A stretch of 64,000 bases of DNA from Butyrivibrio sp. GTDB taxonomy: Bacteria; Bacillota; Clostridia; Lachnospirales; Lachnospiraceae. The stretch is from positions 124,001 to 188,000 of the forward strand of contig SVFY01000003.1 of the NCBI GenBank assembly GCA_015056625.1, written 5' to 3'. A program made the position numbers and the translations under genes. Each line of letters starts with the position of its first letter. Position 1 is the first letter of the stretch. Below the pieces are notes generated by a model, which saw nothing but the letters and a program-made list of their open reading frames with translations, had not been told where the DNA came from and made no database searches. Of the stretch, positions 57,046-64,000 are shown in pieces.

Positions 57046-57866
57046 GAAATAGTACTCCCGTGCTTAACCCCTTTTATAAGGAGCCCCCAGCACTTAAGCA
57101 GTCCTTTTTCCTTGCACATCTCTTTCCTGTTTTTGAAAAGAAATCTAAATCCCAGTATCACAGCCATTTTACCATAAAGGAAATGGTACAGAACTCCCCT
57201 GTCAAAGAAGAACTTGTCAGTGTATCCCTTAAACCAGGTGGACTGGCCCTGTTTTTCTTTTCCAATGGCCACAGTGGTCCTGTAGATAGCAAGCCCCGCC
57301 TTAAGGCAGTCATGTAAAAACAGCGAATCCTCGCCGTTCATGTATGGCGCTCCGCCTCCAAACAGCAGGGAATACTTAACACCGCTGGCTATCAGTTTGT
57401 CTCTTCTTGCGCAGATGGCATAAGCCGGATATCTACCGTAGTTTGCAAAAGTAACCCTGGCAAAATCCTCATTCCAGTAGGTTTCCCTGCCCTCCTGAGC
57501 CTTGACGTTAAACAGGAGCATGTCCGCCTCCGGGTGAGCATCAAACTCAGCTATAACCCTGGACACATATCCATTGTCATAGACAATATCGTCGTCGCCA
57601 AACTGGATAAGCTCGTGGTCAGAAGCTCCAAGAGCAGTGTTTCTTGAAAGTCCCACGCCCTTTTCCCTTCTGCTTATGATCCTGGCTTCGTAATCACTAA
57701 AAGGCTGAATATGGTCGCTGTTACCGTCATTTACAGTCTTTTCATCGTAGTCACCAATCAGCTGATTGACTATAACTGCATCGCAGTCAAGGTTCATGCT
57801 GGTGATAAGCTTTTCCGGGTCTTTATTTACTGCTGATATCAGTATCTGTAGTCTCTTCTGATCCAT
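57042..57866 (-). CDS. Glycosyltransferase family A (GT2-like)
   Basis: LQILISAVNKDPEKLITSMNLDCDAVIVNQ...REKGVGLSRNTALGASDHELIQFGDDDIVYDNGYV. Confidence 0.82.
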   Translation of the reverse strand: MDQKRLQILISAVNKDPEKLITSMNLDCDAVIVNQLIGDYDEKTVNDGNSDHIQPFSDYEARIISRREKGVGLSRNTALGASDHELIQFGDDDIVYDNGYVSRVIAEFDAHPEADMLLFNVKAQEGRETYWNEDFARVTFANYGRYPAYAICARRDKLIASGVKYSLLFGGGAPYMNGEDSLFLHDCLKAGLAIYRTTVAIGKEKQGQSTWFKGYTDKFFFDRGVLYHFLYGKMAVILGFRFLFKNRKEMCKEKGLLKCWGLLIKGVKHGSTIS

Positions 57867-59283
57867 CGATCTTCCTATCTATCTTTTTCTGCGCTGTGAT
57901 CTGGTTTTCCTCAACACCCTCTGTACTGTCAGGGGTGAAAAGAATCTTGACTGTGAGCAGCATCAGCTTGATATCAAGCCAGAAAGAATAGTTCTCAATA
58001 TATGTAAGATCAAGTTTTAGCTTGTCGTAGGGCGTGGTGTTGTACTTGCCATAAACCTGGGCATATCCGGCAAGTCCGGCCTTGACCCTCATCCTGAATG
58101 CAAACTCAGGCATCTCTTCAAGGTACTGCTCGATGATCTCAGGTCTCTCAGGTCTTGGTCCGATAAAGGACATATCGCCTGCCAGAATGTTAAAGAGCTG
58201 AGGAAGCTCATCTATCCTGCAGGATCTTATGAACTTGCCAATTGGTGTTATCCTGTCGTCGTTCTTGGCTGCAAGACGTGCAACGCCGTCCTTTTCTGCA
58301 TCCTCTCTCATGCTCCTGAACTTCATGATCTTGAACTGCTTCAGGTCTCTTGTGCATCTTACCTGCTTGTACAGGATAGATCCGCCGTCATAGGCCTTGA
58401 TGGCAATAGCAGTTACCAGCATGATGGGGGATGTGACTATTATCAATATTAGAGACAGCACAATATCAAAAAGTCTCTTCACTGCCCTCTGCTCGATCTT
58501 GATGGAATATCCTCTCAGAAGAAGCACCGGTGTATCAAAGAGATGAAGCTGTGAGGAGCCTTTGAGCAAAACATCTGTTATTTTTGGCATTACATAAACT
58601 CTTATGTTGTGGCCATAGCAGTACTTGACAAGTCCATTTCTGAACTGGCTTGGAACGTCCCAAACTACTACGCCGTCATACTTGCCAAGACACTCCTTGT
58701 AGATCTCATCGATACCCTCTGAGATGTTCATCTTCTTTGCGATGTGGTATTTATCTTTTCTTGTGTTGAACTTGCGCTCTATATCGTCCACAGGATATCT
58801 TCCGCTGATGAGAAGCAGTTCCCTCGGCGGAAAGGTCTTCATATAAATACCATTCGTTATGTATGCCCAGACAAAGGCTATTACCAGCTGGAGTAGGAAA
58901 ATGATCACCATTGGGCTGACCTTGACCAACCAGTTATTTAAAAGAGCTATCTGGAAATAGCTTATGAAATTGGCCATGAAAAGAGCAAATATCTGCGAAA
59001 AGAACACATCCATAGGACGCAGATATCCAATCTTCAGACCACCATAGGTATTTGAAAAGAACAAAAGAAGGATAAAGTAGATGGCCAGGATAAGCAAATG
59101 TCCACGGAAATAGAGCTTAAGTCCATTACCAAGAGCATAGCCATCACGGCTCACACGGGGGCTAGACACCACCGGATAATACACATTAAACCAAAACCAG
59201 GCATATACAGCAGTCTGCATGCAAAGGCCAATAAAGCCCAGAAGCAGTACCATTACCCTCTTTTTTGATTCTCTTTTTTTCAT
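57823..59283 (-). CDS. Polyprenyl glycosylphosphotransferase (WbaP/CpsE-like, large form)
   Basis: N-terminal TM helices; AVKRLFDIVLSLILIIVTSPIMLVTAIAIKAYDGGSILYKQVRCTRDLKQFKIMKFRSMREDAEKDG...IDELPQLFNILAGDMSFIGPRPERPE. Confidence 0.94.
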   Translation of the reverse strand: MKKRESKKRVMVLLLGFIGLCMQTAVYAWFWFNVYYPVVSSPRVSRDGYALGNGLKLYFRGHLLILAIYFILLLFFSNTYGGLKIGYLRPMDVFFSQIFALFMANFISYFQIALLNNWLVKVSPMVIIFLLQLVIAFVWAYITNGIYMKTFPPRELLLISGRYPVDDIERKFNTRKDKYHIAKKMNISEGIDEIYKECLGKYDGVVVWDVPSQFRNGLVKYCYGHNIRVYVMPKITDVLLKGSSQLHLFDTPVLLLRGYSIKIEQRAVKRLFDIVLSLILIIVTSPIMLVTAIAIKAYDGGSILYKQVRCTRDLKQFKIMKFRSMREDAEKDGVARLAAKNDDRITPIGKFIRSCRIDELPQLFNILAGDMSFIGPRPERPEIIEQYLEEMPEFAFRMRVKAGLAGYAQVYGKYNTTPYDKLKLDLTYIENYSFWLDIKLMLLTVKILFTPDSTEGVEENQITAQKKIDRKIDGSEETTDTDISSK

Positions 59284-59298
59284 ACACTCCCTTGGGTA

Positions 59299-60045
59299 TC
59301 AGAGTCTTCGAAGTGTCGCTCTGACAGCCCATCCTCCAAAATAAAATAATGATTCCGGAACAGACAGCCCGGCTATGTTCCTGTAGAGGAACCATATCCT
59401 GTATATAGCCTCCAGCTTATTGGAAGAAAGAGACTTCCCAGGGCGCCTGTATATGGTCAGATTCTCATCAAGGCCAAAGGCTTCATATCCGCTCTTTAAA
59501 ATTCGCCACCAGGTGGCTGTATCCTCACTTGGAACCTGAGGCATATGGATTATCTCCATATCTATCTTCTCTGTATCAAACATCACAGTAGATGTAAATA
59601 TCACGGTCCTTGAAAGGGCCTGCCTGTACCTCAGCGTCTTTGGTGCATGGACGATCTTGCCTGTAGGAGTCGCGTTTTCATCTCCAAACTCATAGGAATG
59701 GAAAGCAAAAGCAGCGCCGGTCTTTTCCATGAAAGCCACCTGCTTCTCAAGCTTGTCCTCTTTCCATACATCATCTGCATCAAGAAAAGCGATAAACCTT
59801 CCGGAGCAGGCATCAATACCAGTGTTTCGGGCTGCTGCAGCCCCGGCGTTTGCATCTTTTTTGATAAGTCTTATTCTCTTTTTCTGACTGCTTATCACAT
59901 CCTCAATGACCTGAACGCTGTTGTCTGATGATGCGTCATCCACAAGGATCAGCTCCCAGTCCTTGTAGGTCTGTGAGCAAACCATTTTGATGGTATTTTC
60001 TATGTAGTTTGCGGCATTGTACACCGGAACAACAATACTTACCAT
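59299..60045 (-). CDS. Glycosyltransferase family 2
   Basis: MVSIVVPVYNAANYIENTIKMVCSQTYKDWELILVDDASSDNS...AFLDADDVWKEDKLEKQVAFM. Confidence 0.95.
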   Translation of the reverse strand: MVSIVVPVYNAANYIENTIKMVCSQTYKDWELILVDDASSDNSVQVIEDVISSQKKRIRLIKKDANAGAAAARNTGIDACSGRFIAFLDADDVWKEDKLEKQVAFMEKTGAAFAFHSYEFGDENATPTGKIVHAPKTLRYRQALSRTVIFTSTVMFDTEKIDMEIIHMPQVPSEDTATWWRILKSGYEAFGLDENLTIYRRPGKSLSSNKLEAIYRIWFLYRNIAGLSVPESLFYFGGWAVRATLRRL

Positions 60046-60983
60046 TACAGTTCCTCTTTGACAATATATAAGGGGCGTCTCTTAACCTCCAGATAAGCCT
60101 TGGCAAGATACTGTCCCACAACTCCAACGCAAAAGAGCTGAACGCCGCTTACAAACAATATGATGCAGACCATTGATGCCCATCCAACCAGGTTGTGGGG
60201 GTCTCCCACTGTCTGCTGCCTGATGATTATCAGGATAATGAAAATAAATGCCACGATACAGAAGAAAATTCCAAGGAAGGAAGCAACTGCAAGAGGCGCT
60301 GTAGAGAACGCCATGATGCCATCAATGGCATATACAAGCAGCTTCCAGAAAGACCATTTTGTCTCTCCCTTCTTCCTCTCAATGTTCTCAAATTCAAGCC
60401 ACTTGTTCTTAAATCCAACCCAGCCAAAGATTCCCTTGGAAAAACGGTTGTACTCCTCCATGGACAGGATGGCATTTACAAACTTCCTGTTCATGAGCCT
60501 GTAATCTCTTGCGCCATCTACGATCTCGGCCTTGGTCATCCTGTTGATGAGCTTGTAGAACTTCCTTGCAAAGAAGGACCTGATAGGAGGTTCACCCTTT
60601 CTGTTAACTCTCCTTGTTGCCACAGAGTCGTAGCCTTCCTCTTTTATGGCTTTGTACATCTTGGGCAAAAGAGCCGGCGGATCCTGAAGATCACAGTCCA
60701 TGATGGCCACATAGTCGCCCTTTGCACTGCTAAGCCCCGCGTACATAGCAGCCTCTTTTCCAAAGTTTCTGGAAAAGCTTATGAGATGGACTCTATCATC
60801 CTTGGCTATAAGCTCTTTTACTCCAGCTACAGTTCCGTCAGTTGAGCCGTCATCTACAAATATAAGTTCAAGTTCAACACCTTCGCCCTTAAAAAACTCT
60901 TCATTCTTCAAAAGCTCATGATAAAAATCAGAAATATTCTCCTGCTCATTGAGGCAGGGTACTATCACACTCAAAAGTCCCAT
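60045..60983 (-). CDS. GT2, GtrB/DPM1-like polyprenyl-phosphate glycosyltransferase (start corrected from GTG 61025)
   Basis: LLSVIVPCLNEQENISDFYHELL...FVDDGSTDGT...SFSRNFGKEAAMYAGL...MDCDLQDPP, two C-terminal TM; AGGGGA RBS before ATG 60983. Confidence 0.93.
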   Translation of the reverse strand: MGLLSVIVPCLNEQENISDFYHELLKNEEFFKGEGVELELIFVDDGSTDGTVAGVKELIAKDDRVHLISFSRNFGKEAAMYAGLSSAKGDYVAIMDCDLQDPPALLPKMYKAIKEEGYDSVATRRVNRKGEPPIRSFFARKFYKLINRMTKAEIVDGARDYRLMNRKFVNAILSMEEYNRFSKGIFGWVGFKNKWLEFENIERKKGETKWSFWKLLVYAIDGIMAFSTAPLAVASFLGIFFCIVAFIFIILIIIRQQTVGDPHNLVGWASMVCIILFVSGVQLFCVGVVGQYLAKAYLEVKRRPLYIVKEEL

Positions 60984-61050
60984 AAAGGAATCCCCTAAAC
61001 AAGTATTATGCGCCTCCAAGAACACCTAAAAATGCGCATTCCTATTCAAT

Positions 61051-61079
61051 ATTTTACACTTAAAGTGCCAGTCTTTCAA
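61051..61079 (-). promoter_or_regulatory. Putative principal promoter of the minus-strand glycan cluster
   Basis: Minus strand TTGAAA-N17-TAAAAT (-35 61074..61079; -10 61051..61056) in the divergent intergenic region. Confidence 0.65.
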
Positions 61080-61181
61080 CGAACAAAAAAATTGCATTAA
61101 TATATGAATATATAGTAAAGTATGATAGAATGAAGTCTTGCCAAACGGACAACAATTTAGTTTACATATAAGGAGATACAA

Positions 61182-62273
61182 ATGGCAAAAAAAGCACTTA
61201 TTACAGGTATTACTGGACAGGATGGATCTTATCTTGCTGAGTTTCTTTTAGAGAAAGGCTACGATGTTCACGGTATCATAAGAAGATCATCCGTTGACTA
61301 CAGAGAGAGGATCGCTCATCTCGAGGGAAAAGAGCACTTCCACCTTCACTACGGCGATCTGGGTGACTCTATGAGCATCATTGGTGTTGTATCCAAAGTT
61401 CGCCCTGATGAGATCTACAACCTTGCTGCTCAGTCACACGTTCAGGTTTCATTTGATTCACCTGAATTTACCGCTGACGTTGATGCTACTGGTGTCCTCA
61501 GAGTACTTGAGGCAGTCCGTCAGTGCGGGCTTGCAGATACCTGCCGCATTTACCAGGCTTCAACTTCAGAGCTCTATGGTAAGGTTGAGGAAGTTCCTCA
61601 GAACGAGAAGACTCCTTTCCACCCATACAGCCCATATGCTGTAGCCAAGCTCTATGGCTACTGGATCGTAAAAGAGTACAGAGAAGCTTACAACATGTTC
61701 TGCTGCTCAGGTATTCTTTTCAACCACGAATCAGAAAGAAGAGGCGAGACTTTCGTTACACGTAAGATCACTCTTGCAGCTTCAAGGATCGCTCAGGGCA
61801 AACAGGACAAGCTCTATCTTGGAAACCTCTCAAGTCTTCGTGACTGGGGCTACGCCAAGGATTATGTTGAATGCATGTGGCTCATCCTTCAGAACGACAA
61901 GCCTGAGGACTTCGTAATCGCTACAGGTGTTCAGCACTCAGTAAGAGAATTCGCACAGCTTGCTTTCCACTATGCAGGAATCGAGCTTGAGTTCAAGGGC
62001 GAAGGCGCTGACGAGAAGGGCTACGACAAGGCTACAGGCAAGGTTCTTATTGAGGTTTCACCTGATTTCTACAGACCTACAGACGTTGTTAACCTCTGGG
62101 GCGATCCTACCAAGGCAAAAGAGAAGCTCCACTGGAATCCACAGTCAACATCCTTCGAAGAGCTTGTTAAGATCATGGTCGAGCACGACATGGCCAAGGT
62201 TGCTGTTGAGAGAGCCAGCGAGCATGTAGAGTTTAACCTTGCTGAGTTCCTTGAGAAGGGAATAGATAAATAA
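61182..62273 (+). CDS. gmd: GDP-mannose 4,6-dehydratase
   Basis: [36 protein letters not shown]...[26 protein letters not shown]...[47 protein letters not shown] at 61171. Confidence 0.97.
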   Translation: MAKKALITGITGQDGSYLAEFLLEKGYDVHGIIRRSSVDYRERIAHLEGKEHFHLHYGDLGDSMSIIGVVSKVRPDEIYNLAAQSHVQVSFDSPEFTADVDATGVLRVLEAVRQCGLADTCRIYQASTSELYGKVEEVPQNEKTPFHPYSPYAVAKLYGYWIVKEYREAYNMFCCSGILFNHESERRGETFVTRKITLAASRIAQGKQDKLYLGNLSSLRDWGYAKDYVECMWLILQNDKPEDFVIATGVQHSVREFAQLAFHYAGIELEFKGEGADEKGYDKATGKVLIEVSPDFYRPTDVVNLWGDPTKAKEKLHWNPQSTSFEELVKIMVEHDMAKVAVERASEHVEFNLAEFLEKGIDK

Positions 62274-62295
62274 TATTAACGAAGGTACAAAAATC

Positions 62296-63240
62296 ATGAT
62301 GGAAAAGAACGCTAAGATTTATGTAGCTGGCCACAGAGGAATGGTTGGTTCAGCCATCGTAAGAGAATTAAAGAAACAGGGCTATAACAACATTATCACC
62401 AGAACCCACAAAGAACTGGATCTCACAAGACAGGATCAGGTTGAGAACTTCTTTGCTGAGCAGCGTCCTGAGTATGTTTTCCTTGCTGCTGCCAAGGTTG
62501 GCGGTATCATGGGTAACTCCGAGGCTCTTGCAGATTTCATGTATGAGAACATGATCCTTGAGATGAACGTTATCAACTCAGCCTGGAAGAATGGATGCAA
62601 GAAGCTTGAGTTCCTTGGTTCATCCTGCATTTACCCAAGAATGGCTCCTCAGCCCATGAAAGAGAACTGCCTTCTTACTTCAGAGCTTGAAAAGACCAAT
62701 GAGGCATACGCTCTTGCCAAGATCTCAGGTCTTAAGTACTGCGAGTACTTAAACAAGCAGTACGGCACAGATTACATCTCCGTAATGCCTACAAACCTTT
62801 ACGGACCAAACGACAACTATCATCCAACACACTCACATGTACTTCCAGCTCTTATCCGTCGCTTCCACGAAGCCAAGGAGCAGAATCTTCCATACGTTAC
62901 ATGCTGGGGAGATGGAAGCCCACTTAGAGAGTTCCTCTATGTTGATGACCTTGCAAACCTGTGTGTATTCCTTATGAACAACTACAGCGGCAACGAGACA
63001 GTTAACGCTGGTACAGGAAAAGAGCTTACTATCAAAGAGCTCACTGAGAAGGTAGCGGGGATCATCGGCTATACTGGCGAGATCCGCTGGGATCCCAGTA
63101 AGCCAAACGGAACACCAAGAAAGCTTCTTGATGTATCTAAGGCCAAGAACCTTGGCTGGACATATACAACAGAGCTTGATGACGGTATAAAACTCGCATA
63201 CGAGGATTTCCTTAACAATCCTATGCGTGCAGAAAGATAA
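62296..63240 (+). CDS. fcl: GDP-L-fucose synthase
   Basis: KIYVAGHRGMVGSAIVRELKKQGYNNIITRTHKELDLTRQDQVENFFAEQRPEYVFLAAAKVGGIMGNSEALADFMYENM...FLGSSCIYPRMAPQPMKE. Confidence 0.97.
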   Translation: MMEKNAKIYVAGHRGMVGSAIVRELKKQGYNNIITRTHKELDLTRQDQVENFFAEQRPEYVFLAAAKVGGIMGNSEALADFMYENMILEMNVINSAWKNGCKKLEFLGSSCIYPRMAPQPMKENCLLTSELEKTNEAYALAKISGLKYCEYLNKQYGTDYISVMPTNLYGPNDNYHPTHSHVLPALIRRFHEAKEQNLPYVTCWGDGSPLREFLYVDDLANLCVFLMNNYSGNETVNAGTGKELTIKELTEKVAGIIGYTGEIRWDPSKPNGTPRKLLDVSKAKNLGWTYTTELDDGIKLAYEDFLNNPMRAER

Positions 63241-63266
63241 AAACATAAATAAAGGCGAGCTTTTTT

Positions 63267-63338
63267 GACAAGACACGGGGACGGTTCTACTGTCTCATTG
63301 CACGCAATGAGACAGTAGAACCGTCCCCGTGTCTTGTC
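63267..63338. repeat. Perfect inverted repeat, 35-bp arms with 2-nt centre (REP/MITE-like palindrome; possible bidirectional terminator)
   Basis: GACAAGACACGGGGACGGTTCTACTGTCTCATTGC - AC - GCAATGAGACAGTAGAACCGTCCCCGTGTCTTGTC; every arm position checked. Confidence 0.95.
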
Positions 63339-63358
63339 AGGGAAGCAGCCCCCTTTTC

Positions 63359-64000
63359 TTATGATCCCTCTTGTGTTGAAATAAAACCTTCCCTAATAGT
63401 ATCTCCCATAAGCTTCACATTACCGCTTACATCATTAGTAGCTCCGGGAAATGGATCATATCCGATCCTGTCCCCTTCAGCTGGATAATAAAATGTTTCA
63501 TCCCCGAGCTTGAACTCTTTTGTTTCATAGTGACCATAGTCCTGCTGATCTACAAGATACTGGGGATTAAACCTTGAACTATCCTCAATGACCAGGTTTA
63601 CGCACTTAAAGAACATCCAAAAAGCAAACAGTCCCACAAAGATTTTAAGGATCATCTCCCTGAGATCCTTACTGATCCTGTTGTTGATGACTATAAAGAG
63701 CCTTCCCATTATCACAGCAGGAGCAAGCCATACATATACAACACCATAGCGTATAAGAGGCGCACTTAAGAACCAGAATATAAGGCATCCTATAAGCGTT
63801 CCTCCAATAGTCAAGAAGTCTGCCGTAGCCATCATGCTCCTGCTGCTGAGCTCAAAGACTTTTCCATTGCCAAAGCTTCTTATCTTTTCGTTTTTTCTGC
63901 CCATGGCAGCTATCAGGAAATAGATAAGATAACCAATATACAAAAATACTGAAATGATCGCCAGTATCAGCATTATCTTGTTAAGACCTGTAACTGTAGA
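63359..64000 (-). CDS. C-terminal part of a polytopic membrane protein (5' end off the window)
   Basis: Frame stays open to 64000 (upstream residues STVTGLNKI precede the ORF-track Met at 63973); TM segments, then YYPAEGDRIGYDPFPGATN...KLMGDTIREGF C-terminus resembling polysaccharide-locus membrane proteins (LIC_10190-like, low certainty). Confidence 0.65.
   Translation of the reverse strand, partial: STVTGLNKIMLILAIISVFLYIGYLIYFLIAAMGRKNEKIRSFGNGKVFELSSRSMMATADFLTIGGTLIGCLIFWFLSAPLIRYGVVYVWLAPAVIMGRLFIVINNRISKDLREMILKIFVGLFAFWMFFKCVNLVIEDSSRFNPQYLVDQQDYGHYETKEFKLGDETFYYPAEGDRIGYDPFPGATNDVSGNVKLMGDTIREGFISTQEGS

Noticed and set aside
60195-60845. 216-aa plus-strand ORF, longest antisense ORF
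   Set aside because: Fully antisense to the GtrB-like gene; composition looks like reversed coding sequence.
61092-61126. Possible plus-strand promoter for gmd (TTGCAT ... TATAGT / TATGAT)
   Set aside because: Spacers of 13 or 23 nt are poor; a gmd promoter must exist but I cannot place it confidently.
62833-63276. 147-aa minus-strand ORF over the fcl 3' end
   Set aside because: Antisense to fcl; partly read from the palindrome region.
1-64000. CRISPR arrays, tRNA/rRNA genes, transposases, phage genes
   Set aside because: No regularly spaced repeats, no recognisable RNA-gene sequence, and no transposase/integrase-like translation noticed in the ORF track.

Overview
The window is almost entirely one very large surface-glycan / exopolysaccharide biosynthesis locus. 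The gene style and base composition suggest a Firmicutes, Lachnospiraceae-like genome; this is inference only. About 50 genes run head-to-tail on the minus strand from ~61.0 kb down to position 1, mostly with 4-bp overlaps or tiny gaps. A divergent plus-strand gmd-fcl pair (GDP-L-fucose synthesis) follows, then a convergent partial membrane-protein gene at the right edge. The locus contains about 17 GT2/GT4-type glycosyltransferases, three GT11-type fucosyltransferases, a GT17-like enzyme, a pyruvyltransferase, two polyprenyl-P sugar-1-P transferases (one PglC-like, one WbaP-like), two ABC-type flippase candidates, two polymerase/ligase-like membrane proteins, GtrA/GtrB/GT-C-like components, an MBOAT+SGNH acylation pair, an AT3 acyltransferase, two AsnB-like amidotransferases, and nucleotide-sugar genes (TviB/TviC-like, PglF/PglE-like, PseB-like, RffA-like, Gmd/Fcl). 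The most interesting points are: (i) a pgl-like cassette in which the expected PglD acetyltransferase position holds an ATP-grasp ligase plus an ACC-deaminase-family PLP enzyme; (ii) a perfect 35-bp-arm palindrome between fcl and the convergent gene; (iii) internal promoters whose -10 box lies inside a 9-bp inverted repeat; (iv) an intergenic GTTCTG/CAGAAC repeat-like element; (v) a GT11 gene at the left edge that the supplied ORF track misses. No tRNA, rRNA, CRISPR array or transposase gene was recognised. Product calls come from reading the translations without database searches.
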